NCBI RefSeq assembly: GCF_900141715.1
Contig: NZ_FQYK01000004.1
Coordinates: 124,001 to 188,000 of the forward strand
Length of the DNA: 64,000 nt
From: Algibacter luteus
Lineage (GTDB): Bacteria > Bacteroidota > Bacteroidia > Flavobacteriales > Flavobacteriaceae
Direction of reading: 5' to 3'
Shown here: piece after piece, positions 28,427 through 37,203 of the stretch
Layout of the letters: each line of letters starts with the position of its first letter
How positions within the stretch are numbered: position 1 is the first letter of the stretch
Program-made: the position numbers and the translations under genes
The notes under the pieces: generated by a model
What the model was told of the DNA's origin: nothing
What the model saw: the letters and a program-made list of their open reading frames with translations, nothing else
Databases searched by the model: none

Positions 28427-29485
28427 TAAATACTCTGCCGCGGCGAAAGGTGTGGTTTGATTTGTTTCTAGAAGTTCGAGTTGATTTTCAAGTGCCTTTT
28501 TAATTTTTGGGGTATTAAAGAAATTCGATTTGAGTTGTTCTTCTATGGTTTGAATGAGCCAGTATTTATTTTGCTCGTTTCGATTTGTATTGAAATAATT
28601 ATTATTTGTTGTTGTTTTGATATAATCTGAAATAATATCCCATATAGCATCAATTCCTTCATTTTTTAAAGCACTACAAAGGGTTACTTGAGGCTGCCAA
28701 TTTGATGATTTTGTAGGGTAGAGGTGAAGTGCTCTATTAAATTCTACTTTAGCAAGTTTGGCTCGTTTTAGGTTATCGCCATCTGCTTTGTTAATGGCAA
28801 TGGCATCTGCCATTTCAATAATACCACGTTTAATACCTTGAAGTTCATCACCAGCACCAGCCAACTTTAAAAGCAAAAAGAAATCGACCATACTATGTAC
28901 AGTCGTTTCGCTTTGTCCTACACCAACAGTTTCAATGATAATCACATCAAAACCTGCGGCCTCACAAAGAATAATGGACTCTCTTGTTTTTCTAGCAACA
29001 CCACCTAATGAATCTCCAGAAGCCGACGGACGGATAAAAGCATTTTCGTCTTTTACTAATTCTTCCATTCGGGTTTTATCACCTAAAATACTACCTTTTG
29101 TAATGGTGCTACTCGGGTCTATCGCTAAAACAGCAACACGTTTACCAAACGCGGTAAGATGTTTTCCGAAGGTTTCAATAAAGGTGCTTTTGCCAACTCC
29201 AGGAACTCCGGTAATACCAATTCTAATGGAATTATTAGCATGTGGTAAACAAGCTTGCAAGATGTTAGTAGCTTTTACTTTATGTTGAGGATTTTTACTT
29301 TCTATTAAAGTTATCGCTCTACTTAATGCTGTTATATCTTTATTGAGAAGGGATTCTATTAAATTGGAAGTGTCAATATCTGCTTTTCGCTTATTTTTAA
29401 AAGCATCAATTGAAGATTTACTCGTGATTTCGGAAAAGGAAACCCCTTTTTTTTCTTCTAAGGCTGATTTTTTAGATTTTGACAC
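28409..29485 (-). CDS. meaB: Methylmalonyl-CoA mutase-associated GTPase MeaB
   Basis: 358-aa G3E-family P-loop GTPase (ArgK/MeaB) that guards and loads adenosylcobalamin into methylmalonyl-CoA mutase. Walker A is GVPGVGKST (93-101). The motifs DPSSTITKGSILGDKTRM, FDVIIIETVGVGQSE and INKADGDN (NKxD guanine specificity) are all present. An N-terminal lysine-rich extension of about 30 residues precedes the conserved domain. The mutase genes are not in the window. It converges on PAP2 with an 18-bp overlap of coding 3' ends. Confidence 0.93.
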   Translation of the reverse strand: MSKSKKSALEEKKGVSFSEITSKSSIDAFKNKRKADIDTSNLIESLLNKDITALSRAITLIESKNPQHKVKATNILQACLPHANNSIRIGITGVPGVGKSTFIETFGKHLTAFGKRVAVLAIDPSSTITKGSILGDKTRMEELVKDENAFIRPSASGDSLGGVARKTRESIILCEAAGFDVIIIETVGVGQSETTVHSMVDFFLLLKLAGAGDELQGIKRGIIEMADAIAINKADGDNLKRAKLAKVEFNRALHLYPTKSSNWQPQVTLCSALKNEGIDAIWDIISDYIKTTTNNNYFNTNRNEQNKYWLIQTIEEQLKSNFFNTPKIKKALENQLELLETNQTTPFAAAEYLLKLYS

Positions 29486-29551
29486 AAGCAGACGAATGTT
29501 TGTCTAAATTTACGATAATATTTCGTTTCAAGCCGAACTTAATATCGGCTT

Positions 29552-30106
29552 CTATTTTAAAGGTACTGCTACCTTTACATCATCCCAAGCCATAGTTAGA
29601 TACAGTTTGTCTGTAGAATTATCGAATGCGATGGTAAACTGTTCTACGGTATTATCTAATTTTTCCACCGGTACTTCAATATTTAATACGTCGTAATTTG
29701 GATCCCACATAGGTTGCATTTGGGCATTGACACCCCATGAATATTGTTTGGAGTTGAAAATAACAGTCCAGGTAGAATCTTTAGGTACTGTCCATAAGGT
29801 GTATTTCCCTGCAGGAATATTAACGTCTTTAATTTCTAACGGTTTGTTGGTTTCGAAGGTAGTGGCTTCGTTAGCTCCAGTTCTCCAAACTTGATTGTAA
29901 GGGACTAAAGCGCCAAATATTTCGCGATCTTTTTTAGATGGACGATTATAGAAAACTTCTAGTTTTAAGTCGTTTAGTTTAAACTCTACAGTATCTTTAG
30001 GACTAAGGCGTTTGGCAAATATATTTTCTACAAAAACAGAATATAAAAATAATCCTAAAGCTAGAATGGATAAAAGGATTAAGGTGTTCTTTAAAAAGGT
30101 GTTCAT
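29552..30106 (-). CDS. DUF2911 family exported protein
   Basis: 184 aa from the ATG at 30106, chosen because it gives an ordinary signal-anchor (MNTFLKNTLILLSILALGLFLYS); the upstream ATG (30130) would add 8 residues before it. The conserved DUF2911 motifs are YNRPSKKDREIFGALVPYNQVWRTGANEATTF and IPAGKYTLWTVPKDSTWTVIFN. The likely beta-sandwich sits outside the inner membrane. No function is established for the family. It lies 66 bp upstream of meaB on the same strand. Confidence 0.87.
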   Translation of the reverse strand: MNTFLKNTLILLSILALGLFLYSVFVENIFAKRLSPKDTVEFKLNDLKLEVFYNRPSKKDREIFGALVPYNQVWRTGANEATTFETNKPLEIKDVNIPAGKYTLWTVPKDSTWTVIFNSKQYSWGVNAQMQPMWDPNYDVLNIEVPVEKLDNTVEQFTIAFDNSTDKLYLTMAWDDVKVAVPLK

Positions 30107-30263
30107 ATACAGCAATTTATTAAGGTGCAAAGATAATTTAAAAGGAATAACTAATAAATATACAAACGTGAAATTATTAAGTTTTGTTGTAGATGATTTT
30201 GCATGTGAATTGACCTGTAATAAAAGTGTAAATTTTTGCTATTAAAAACAGGTTTTAACAGAA

Positions 30264-30353
30264 ACGCCCGCGTTAAGGATAGCAGTGGAAAGCCCACAGG
30301 CACGAGGACTTGTAACGAATAGCCTGACCCCGCCAGAAGTGGGGTAACGCCCT
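30264..30353 (+). repeat. Structured intergenic repeat, copy B
   Basis: Second copy of the element at 27734. GCGTTA (30270-30275) and TAACGC (30345-30350) form a closing stem, and ACCCC / GGGGT (30327-30331 / 30341-30345) an internal hairpin. Inside are the shared blocks GTGGAAAGCCC, AGGCACGAG and TTGTAACGAATAGCC. It is in the 347-bp gap between the divergent DUF2911 and ECF-sigma genes, and is much richer in G and C than its surroundings. Confidence 0.75.
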
Positions 30354-30389
30354 AAAAAAGATTATTTTTAATTTTTAATTTCATTTTTT

Positions 30390-30415
30390 TGCAACACTCT
30401 GTTTTTTTATTCGTC
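30390..30415 (+). promoter_or_regulatory. ECF-type promoter, probably self-activated
   Basis: TGCAAC (30390-30395), a 16-bp spacer and CGTC (30412-30415). This resembles -35/-10 pairs of ECF sigma factors (for example SigX/SigW types with (T)GnAAC and CGTC). It lies 38 bp before the sigma-factor ATG, so the operon is probably switched on by its own product. Confidence 0.55.
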
Positions 30416-30453
30416 TTTAAAATGAACTAACTTATACCAAAAGTAAAACCAGC

Positions 30454-31005
30454 ATGTTTAAAGTTAACATTATTGAACAATGTAAACAGAACAACCGCAA
30501 AGCACAACTGCAGTTATACAACCAGTACTGCGATGGTATGTATATTGTTGCTAAACGGTTTTTAAAGGATGCTGCCGATGCTGAAGATGTGGTGCAAGAG
30601 GCTTTTATTAAGGCTTTTACAAAATTGCATCAATACAAAGCAGAGGTCACTTTTGGGGCATGGTTAAAACGTATTGTTGTTAATAAATGTATTGACTTTT
30701 TGAAAGCGAAGAAACAACACCTAATTGCTTTGGATGCGGTTTCTTTGAAAGTTGTAGATACAGAAGCAGACGGCAAATGGTTAGTAGACGATACGATAAC
30801 ATTAAACGATGTTAAAGCGGCGATAAATGAGTTGCCTGATAAGTATCGATATGTTGTGATGCTTTATTTAATTGAGGGTTACGACCATCAGGAAATTTCG
30901 GAGATTCTAGACATTACCGAAGTGGCATCAAGAACACAACTATCTAGAGGAAAAGTAAAATTACAAAAACTGTTAACACTTAAAAAAAATGGCACAAGAT
31001 CTTAG
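30454..31005 (+). CDS. ECF RNA polymerase sigma factor
   Basis: 183-aa sigma-70 family protein without the large region 1 or 3. Region 2 (about 20-90) shows YCDGMYIVAKRFLKDAADAEDVVQEAFIKAF, and region 4 (about 125-177) INELPDKYRYVVMLYLIEGYDHQEISEILDITEVASRTQLSRGK, with the HTH. It is the first gene of a three-gene operon. The likely inner-membrane partner follows with a 17-bp overlap, so the sigma factor is probably held inactive by it. Confidence 0.93.
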   Translation: MFKVNIIEQCKQNNRKAQLQLYNQYCDGMYIVAKRFLKDAADAEDVVQEAFIKAFTKLHQYKAEVTFGAWLKRIVVNKCIDFLKAKKQHLIALDAVSLKVVDTEADGKWLVDDTITLNDVKAAINELPDKYRYVVMLYLIEGYDHQEISEILDITEVASRTQLSRGKVKLQKLLTLKKNGTRS

Positions 31006-31567
31006 AGAGTTATTTAAAAATGATAAAATAACGAATGAAAAGATGCCCAAAAATCATCAAGAGCGCTTTTTAAATAAGTTAGATGAGGCATTGCCTGTAA
31101 CTCAAACATCTGGATTTAGTTGGCTGCGAATTGTAGCAAGTGCGGTGATACTTTTAGGTTTTACTTTGGCTGGTTTCAAGTATTTTTCTACACAAAATAT
31201 TGATGATACTCCAATGCTTGCTAAGACCAAAACAGTTGATACTAAAACCTTGGGTGATATTTCCCCTGGTTTAAAAAAGGTAGAAGATTACTATTTAGCG
31301 AGTATTAATTTGGAGTTGTCTAAAATGACCTATACTCCGGAAACCAAAGCTTTATTTGATGGGTATTTGATGCAATTGAATGAGCTAGATAAAGAATACC
31401 AAAAATTATCTTTGGAGTTAACCGATTCAGGACCAAGTGAATTAACAGTTAATGCTTTGATTGATAACCTAAAGCTTAGGTTAAATTTATTGTACCGCTT
31501 GAAATCTCAATTGAAAGCATTTAATACTTCGGAGGTGAATGCCGAAGGAATGACAAAATCAATCTAA
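30989..31567 (+). CDS. Probable membrane anti-sigma factor
   Basis: 192 aa: a short cytosolic N-terminus (about 1-44, MAQDLRELFKNDKITNEKMP), one membrane helix (about 45-64) and an extracytoplasmic region with helical segments. This layout suits anti-sigma factors of Bacteroidota ECF operons, although no classical zinc HxxxCxxC motif is present. It overlaps the sigma gene by 17 bp, which is typical of sigma/anti-sigma pairs. The assignment is from context. Confidence 0.7.
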   Translation: MAQDLRELFKNDKITNEKMPKNHQERFLNKLDEALPVTQTSGFSWLRIVASAVILLGFTLAGFKYFSTQNIDDTPMLAKTKTVDTKTLGDISPGLKKVEDYYLASINLELSKMTYTPETKALFDGYLMQLNELDKEYQKLSLELTDSGPSELTVNALIDNLKLRLNLLYRLKSQLKAFNTSEVNAEGMTKSI

Positions 31568-31579
31568 AAAAATCAAAAA

Positions 31580-33109
31580 ATGAACAGAATTATAATCCAA
31601 TTAATAGCTTTTTGTTTTCTAAGTATAGGAAATATTTTGGCGCAACAAAAATTAACAAAAGTATCTCAATCTATAAAAGTTGATAAGGATGTTGTTGTTG
31701 ATTTGAACACGAGCTATTGCAATATTGTTTTTGACACATGGAATAAGAACACCATTGAAATTGAAGCTTATATAGAAGGCGAAAGTTTAAGTAAGGAAGA
31801 GCTTCAAGAAGCTTTAAAGCAATGGGATGTAGATATTGATGCTACCAGTAACGAGGTGTCTATACGAACAAATAGTGGTCATACATCTTCTTTATGGGCG
31901 AGCCATGATACGGGTGATTTTCATGAAAACGATGTTAAAGCCTTGCTTCAGGAGTTAAAATTTGAATTGGCAGATATGCCACAGATGCATTTTAATCCTG
32001 ACATGCCTGAAATGCCAGAGATGCCCGAAATGCCTGAGTTACCAGAACTACCTGAATTGCCTGAAGGTGTTAGGGCTTTTAGTTTTGATTATGATGCCTA
32101 CCAGAAAAATGGTGAACAGTATTTAAAGGACTGGACAAAAAAGTTTGAATCTAGATATGGAAAGGATTATGCCAAAAAAATGGAAGAATGGGGCGAGAAG
32201 TTTGGAAAAGAATGGAGTGAAAAATTTGGTGAAGACTATGCTAGAAAGATGGAAGCTTGGGGTGAAAAATTTGGCGAACGCTACGCGGAACAAATAGAAA
32301 ATTGGAGTGAACGCTACGCAGAACGTATGGAACATCAAGCTGAACGTGCTGAAGCGCAAGCAGAACGTATGTTAGCGCAAAAAGAACGATTAAAAGAACA
32401 AAAGAAACGTATTGCAGAACATAAAGCGCGAGCAGAAGTACACAAAAATCATATGAAAGAGCGCTCTATTTTAATAAAAGATAGAGAGAAAGAAATAGAA
32501 CGATTGTTTCATAACAAAACGAACCCTAACATTAAGAAAACAATAAAAATAAAGATGCCAAAAGATGCAAAGTTAAAAGTAAACGTAAGGCATGGTGAAA
32601 TTGAGTTTGCAGCTAATATTGATAATTTAGAAGCCGATTTATCGCATACAAAATTTAAAGCAGAAAGCATTAATGGAAGTTTAACTTCCATTAATGCTTC
32701 ATATTCACCTATTTTTGTGAAAAACTGGAATTTAGGTGAATTAAATTTAAATTATGTTACCAATGCTGAACTTTCAAATGTGAAACATTTAGTATTAAAC
32801 GCTGTATCGTCTAATATTGAAGTGGAGCATTTATTTGGAAGCGCTATTATAGATGGGAATATTGGGAACATTAAAATTTTTAATATTGATGATGATTTTA
32901 TTAGTTTAAATATGATTCTTCAAAATAATGATGTGGAAATAGCTTTACCACTAACACCATCTAATTTAAGGTATAAAGGAAACAGATCGCATTTTATACA
33001 TCCTAACAATACCGAAGGTCATCAAGTTACTAATTTCACATTTGGGAATTTAGCTAATGGAAAAAATATAGTTATTAATGCAAAATATAGTCAAGTCTCT
33101 ATGCAATAA
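31580..33109 (+). CDS. Exported DUF4097-like protein with a repetitive helical insert
   Basis: 509 aa, third gene of the ECF operon. A signal peptide (cleavage near NILAQ) is followed by a beta-rich region to about 130. Residues 142-162 contain seven tandem MPE/LPE triplets. Residues about 190-250 hold imperfect repeats of the pattern (Y/W)xxKxxxWGEKFG, and about 245-310 are an Arg/Glu-rich predicted coiled coil. The C-terminal 190 residues return to a beta-helix-like adhesin pattern (KAESINGSLTSINASYSPIFVK), as in DUF4097 proteins. Probably the envelope target or sensor in this stress circuit; its precise function is unknown. See findings. Confidence 0.82.
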   Translation: MNRIIIQLIAFCFLSIGNILAQQKLTKVSQSIKVDKDVVVDLNTSYCNIVFDTWNKNTIEIEAYIEGESLSKEELQEALKQWDVDIDATSNEVSIRTNSGHTSSLWASHDTGDFHENDVKALLQELKFELADMPQMHFNPDMPEMPEMPEMPELPELPELPEGVRAFSFDYDAYQKNGEQYLKDWTKKFESRYGKDYAKKMEEWGEKFGKEWSEKFGEDYARKMEAWGEKFGERYAEQIENWSERYAERMEHQAERAEAQAERMLAQKERLKEQKKRIAEHKARAEVHKNHMKERSILIKDREKEIERLFHNKTNPNIKKTIKIKMPKDAKLKVNVRHGEIEFAANIDNLEADLSHTKFKAESINGSLTSINASYSPIFVKNWNLGELNLNYVTNAELSNVKHLVLNAVSSNIEVEHLFGSAIIDGNIGNIKIFNIDDDFISLNMILQNNDVEIALPLTPSNLRYKGNRSHFIHPNNTEGHQVTNFTFGNLANGKNIVINAKYSQVSMQ

Positions 33110-33142
33110 AACGACAATTTAAAGCCCTTAATAATTTACTTT

Positions 33143-33817
33143 TTAACAACTTATTTTCCAATATTCAATTTTTCTTCTTGTTACAAAACCCAATTTTTTA
33201 TACAGGTTTATAGGTCCCAAATTTGTTTCATCGACGTGTAAAAACGGAATTTTATTCTTCTCAAAAATCTTATTAGCAGTATGCGTTATTAGTTGTTTTG
33301 CGTAGCCATGACCCAAAAAATCAGGATGTGTTATTACCGCACTTATTTCTATGAAGTTATTGGTTTGCATGCGCTCACCAGTAATAGCAACTAACTTTTC
33401 ATTTTTATAAATCCCATAGTAGCGCCCCAAAGTATTAGTTTTAGCTTTAAAAAATTCAGGATAAACAAGCTTTGTTAAAGCAATTAAGTCTTGGTAATGC
33501 GCTTCGTTTAGTTTTATTATTGTTTCGGTTATTGGGTATTTTATTTTATGGTAAACAATCATTTGTAAACCAACATATTTAATTGGCGGGTTAAACGATG
33601 TGGGCATTGTAGGTTTGTTTCCAACAATAAAAAAATCTTTTAGTAATTTAGAATGTTGTTCAATGGCGCTTGCGGTTTCTTCTGGATTTTGAGTTGCACC
33701 AAAAGGCGTAAAATCGGGTTTATAAAATTTTACAGCGCCATAGTCGATACAATGCGCGTCATGTTGCTCTGTGAGTGCATACCAAACTGGATTGTCTAAT
33801 ACCGATTCGTTTTTCAT
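33143..33817 (-). CDS. GNAT-family acetyltransferase
   Basis: 224-aa protein with a C-terminal GNAT domain (about 130-222): VAITGERMQ, ITHPDFLGHGYAKQLITH (the acetyl-CoA pyrophosphate-binding Q/RxxGxG/A-like segment) and YKKLGFVTRRKI. The N-terminal half is a family-specific extension that may bind substrate. The ATG overlaps the stop of miaA by 4 bp. Substrate not determinable. Confidence 0.85.
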   Translation of the reverse strand: MKNESVLDNPVWYALTEQHDAHCIDYGAVKFYKPDFTPFGATQNPEETASAIEQHSKLLKDFFIVGNKPTMPTSFNPPIKYVGLQMIVYHKIKYPITETIIKLNEAHYQDLIALTKLVYPEFFKAKTNTLGRYYGIYKNEKLVAITGERMQTNNFIEISAVITHPDFLGHGYAKQLITHTANKIFEKNKIPFLHVDETNLGPINLYKKLGFVTRRKIEYWKISC

Positions 33818-34737
33818 TTTAATTGCAATTCAATTTTTGTTATAATGGTTTCAACAGATTCATTATAATCTACCCAAATGGTGTCTTGGTTTTTTCTAAA
33901 CCAGGTGAGTTGTCTTTTTGCAAAACGACGTGTATTCTTTTTTATTTCTGAAATGGCAAAATCTAAATCCCAAGTGCCATCTAAATAATTGAACAATTCT
34001 TTGTAGCCAACTGTATTTAGCGCATTTAGGTTCTTAAAAGGATAAAGTTTTTTAGCTTCTTGTAATAAACCTTGTTCCATCATCATATCAACGCGTTGAT
34101 TAATTCGGTTGTAAATTATATCTCTTTCTGCATTAATACCTATAGAAATGGTTTTGAATGGTCTATGTCCTTTCGCTTTATTTAAGAATGAAGCATAAGG
34201 CTTGCCTGTGCCTAAACAAATTTCTAAAGCACGAATGACGCGATGCGGATTATCAATTGCTATAGTATTGTATGAAGCCGAATCTAACTCTTGTAATTGA
34301 TCCTGTAAATACTTCAAACCATGAGTTTCCAATTGCTTATTTAAGCTTTTACGAATTTTAGTGTCTACATCAGGAAAATAATCTAAACCTTTTGTAACGG
34401 CATCAATATATAAGCCAGAGCCACCAACCATAATAGCAATATCGTGAGTTTTAAATAGTTTATCTAAACATTGTATTGCATCTTTTTCAAAGGCGCCTAC
34501 ATTATAATTATCGTTTATTGATTTATGATGAATAAAATGGTGTTTTGCTGCAGCTAATTCTTCAGGTGATGGGGCTGCAGTACCAATCTGCATGTCGCTG
34601 AAAAACTGACGCGAATCGGCTGAAATGATTTCGGTTTTAAAGTGTTGAGCCAGCTTAATGCTTAGCGCCGTTTTTCCAATGGCGGTAGGACCAACAACCG
34701 AAATAAGATATTTTGTTTTTGAATTGATAATAACCAA
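33814..34737 (-). CDS. miaA: tRNA dimethylallyltransferase MiaA
   Basis: 307-aa enzyme adding a dimethylallyl group to A37 of tRNAs reading UNN codons. Walker A GPTAIGKT (16-23) is followed by ISADSRQFFSDMQIGTAAPS, GGSGLYIDAVTKGLD and DNPHRVIRALEI. RRFAKRQLTWFRK is the tRNA-binding C-terminal motif. Length normal. It shares a 4-bp overlap with the GNAT gene. Confidence 0.96.
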   Translation of the reverse strand: MVIINSKTKYLISVVGPTAIGKTALSIKLAQHFKTEIISADSRQFFSDMQIGTAAPSPEELAAAKHHFIHHKSINDNYNVGAFEKDAIQCLDKLFKTHDIAIMVGGSGLYIDAVTKGLDYFPDVDTKIRKSLNKQLETHGLKYLQDQLQELDSASYNTIAIDNPHRVIRALEICLGTGKPYASFLNKAKGHRPFKTISIGINAERDIIYNRINQRVDMMMEQGLLQEAKKLYPFKNLNALNTVGYKELFNYLDGTWDLDFAISEIKKNTRRFAKRQLTWFRKNQDTIWVDYNESVETIITKIELQLK

Positions 34738-34924
34738 AATTTATTTTGTAAAGTTAAATTGAATTTATGATTAATACCAATTTTGAAATTAATAAACTAT
34801 GGCTAATAAATGCTTTTTTTAAAGTTGAAGCCTTATTGTTTTTTAACTGAATTAGATTAATAAATGCTGGATTTATTCACTCCGTGATTATGAATTATTG
34901 ATACGATTAATAACTTCATAAACA

Positions 34925-35770
34925 TTAACCGTATAACTTTTCTCCACAGTTGTAGCAATAGTCTGCTTTGTCTTTATGGTTTGTAGCAAGACAATTTTCG
35001 CAAGATTGTGTGTTTAAATTCGTTTTGGGCGGTTCGGGTTTTTGTTTAGTGCCTTGGCTAGCATATTCAGCAGATACGATTCCTGTTGGAACTGCAATAA
35101 TGCCATAACCCAAAATCATAACCATTGAGGCTATAAATTGGCCTAATGGTGTTTGTGGTGCAATATCGCCAAAGCCAACAGTAGTAAGGGTTACAATACA
35201 CCAATACACACTTTTTGGTATGTTGGTAAATCCGTTCTCTTCTCCTTCTACAAGGTACATAACAGTTCCTAAAATGATAGAAACTATAATGACAGCAAAA
35301 AGAAAAACTGATATTTTTGCGCGACTTGCTTTTAAAGCATTTACAAGATTATTTGATGCGCCCAAATATCTGGCCAGTTTTAAAATTCTAAATATACGCA
35401 ACAAACGTAAGGCTCTTAACGCTGCCAAAGCATGAATACCACCGAAAAAAAGTGATATATATTTTGGTATGGTCGATAACAAATCGATGATACCATAAAA
35501 ACTAAAAATATATTTGGCAGGTTGTTTTACGGTAATAATACGTGCAATATATTCAATAGTAAAAAGGATGGTAATAACCCATTCAGATATGTTTAAAAAA
35601 TTGTGAAATTTACTATCAATGCTCTTAACGCTTTCTAGCATAACAAGTAAAATACTCGCAATAATGGTAATCATTAAAACAACATCGAATAATTTTCCGG
35701 CAGAAGTCTCAGCCTCATATATAATTTTATAAAGCGATGTTCTCCAGGATTTTTTTGTTGTGTTGCTCAT
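34925..35770 (-). CDS. Voltage-gated K+ channel with C-terminal zinc ribbon
   Basis: 281-aa six-helix cation channel. The S4 voltage sensor has basic residues at every third position (R119, R122, R125, R128, K131). The pore has the potassium selectivity filter TVGFG (197-201), followed by an S6 with GYGIIAVPTG. Unusual is a cytosolic tail with two Cys pairs (Cys257/Cys260 and Cys272/Cys275) spaced like a zinc ribbon, suggesting a metal or redox regulatory module. It lies in a minus-strand group but 186 bp from miaA. Confidence 0.93.
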   Translation of the reverse strand: MSNTTKKSWRTSLYKIIYEAETSAGKLFDVVLMITIIASILLVMLESVKSIDSKFHNFLNISEWVITILFTIEYIARIITVKQPAKYIFSFYGIIDLLSTIPKYISLFFGGIHALAALRALRLLRIFRILKLARYLGASNNLVNALKASRAKISVFLFAVIIVSIILGTVMYLVEGEENGFTNIPKSVYWCIVTLTTVGFGDIAPQTPLGQFIASMVMILGYGIIAVPTGIVSAEYASQGTKQKPEPPKTNLNTQSCENCLATNHKDKADYCYNCGEKLYG

Positions 35771-35796
35771 ATTCTCAAAAGTACTAAAAAGTTTAG

Positions 35797-37173
35797 TTAG
35801 TTTTTGGTATTCGACAATTCGACTATTTTTAAGCGTTTATTCCTTCTTAAATAACTTTGGATTATATGTTGGGTGTCTCTATTGTTCTGCATGGGCGTAA
35901 TAATAGATTCTAATACGTCAAGGTTATTAATTTGATAGTTGAGATTAAAAAAGCCAATGCCCTTAAATACGCCGTTTTCTATAAGTATGGCACTTCGTTC
36001 GTCAACATCGCGACCTCTATCAACAACTACCATGTTTTTGTTTGAATAGCTGTTTTTTTTAATTAATTCGGAAACACGTTTGTTGTAAGTTTCTGGCGAT
36101 TCTACTTGAATACAAGCCCCTTCGCAGTTTTTAATTTGGTAGTTGAAACAACTGGTTTTGGTTTTATACAATCCAGTTAATTTTTGGCATAAATTGTAAT
36201 CTTCAACAGCTTTTGTGATAAAACTTTTTCCGCTCATGCGATTACTGAAGGTTGTAATGGGTTTTTTTCTTCCATCTGCGATATCAATTTTTAAATTAAT
36301 ATAACCGTGCTCATCTTTATAGTGATATAATGCATGAGTAAATATCGATCGACGTAACGCCCGGTTATAGATGGGTTTTACTTTCTTTATTTCTTCGCTT
36401 TCCTTTAGAAGCGCCACCAATTCACTTCCGGTTGCTTCGTAAGTTACTGCTGTAACCTGAGATTGTATTTTTTTTGATTTAGCATTTGTACCCGTAAAAT
36501 GTTGGTTAATGCGTTTTTTAATATTGTTACTCTTCCCAATGTAGATTATTTCACCATCAGATTTATGAATGTAATAAACCCCTGTTATTGAAGGTAACTC
36601 ACTTATAATATCTATATGTCTTGGTTCGAGTTGATGTTTCGGATTTAGCCTAACAGAATTTTTTATGATGCTTTTTTCAGAATCTTTATCTAGCAACATT
36701 TTAAACAATTTAACGGTTGCTAATGCATCACCAGAAGCTCGGTGCCTGTCGGTTACCGGTATTCCTAAAGAACGTACTAATTTACCTAAACTATAAGATG
36801 TTTGCCCAGGAATTAATCCTTTAGAAAGTTCAACAGTACATAAGGATTTGCGTTCATATTCAAACCCTAATCGGCTAAATTCTGTGCATAAAATGCGATA
36901 ATCAAATTGAGCATTATGGGCAACAAGTATACAATCTTCAGTGATTTCTACAATGCGTTTTGCAACTTCATAAAATTTTGGCGCATTACGAAGCATGTTA
37001 CTATTTATACCTGTTAGGTTAACTACAAAAGGTTGTATATCGCGTTCAGGATTTATGAGGCTAATAAATTGATCGACAACTTCATGACCATCATATTTGT
37101 ATATAGCTATTTCGGTGATGCCTTCTTCATTGTACTTTCCGCCAGTTGTTTCTATGTCTAATATTGCGTAAAT
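35797..37173 (-). CDS. DnaQ-like exonuclease fused to GIY-YIG (UvrC-like) domain; probable ATT start
   Basis: The first ATG in this frame is at 36996, but it would remove the exonuclease active site. Upstream the same frame stays open to a TAG at 37180-37182 and encodes the exo I motif ILDIETTGG, then an intact ITEIAIY. I therefore place the start at the ATT at 37171-37173, giving 458 aa. The exonuclease (about 1-170) has D6xE8, the NAQFDYR motif (exo II) and HRASGDA (exo III). The UvrC-N-like domain at about 198-213 has GVYYIHKS and YIGKS. Such fusions (like Cho plus an epsilon-type exonuclease) suggest repair of bulky DNA lesions. Family function is known only in outline. Confidence 0.82.
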   Translation of the reverse strand: MYAILDIETTGGKYNEEGITEIAIYKYDGHEVVDQFISLINPERDIQPFVVNLTGINSNMLRNAPKFYEVAKRIVEITEDCILVAHNAQFDYRILCTEFSRLGFEYERKSLCTVELSKGLIPGQTSYSLGKLVRSLGIPVTDRHRASGDALATVKLFKMLLDKDSEKSIIKNSVRLNPKHQLEPRHIDIISELPSITGVYYIHKSDGEIIYIGKSNNIKKRINQHFTGTNAKSKKIQSQVTAVTYEATGSELVALLKESEEIKKVKPIYNRALRRSIFTHALYHYKDEHGYINLKIDIADGRKKPITTFSNRMSGKSFITKAVEDYNLCQKLTGLYKTKTSCFNYQIKNCEGACIQVESPETYNKRVSELIKKNSYSNKNMVVVDRGRDVDERSAILIENGVFKGIGFFNLNYQINNLDVLESIITPMQNNRDTQHIIQSYLRRNKRLKIVELSNTKN

Positions 37174-37203
37174 GGTATGCTATTTTTATTTATTACTAAA
37201 CTT

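Noticed and set aside
34738-34924. RNA gene in the miaA to K+ channel gap
   Set aside because: AT-rich throughout, no stable hairpin or tRNA-like T-loop sequence was seen.
36997-37173. Frameshift or missing exon for the exonuclease gene
   Set aside because: The frame is continuous from the ATT to the stop and contains exo motif I without any break, so no shift is needed.
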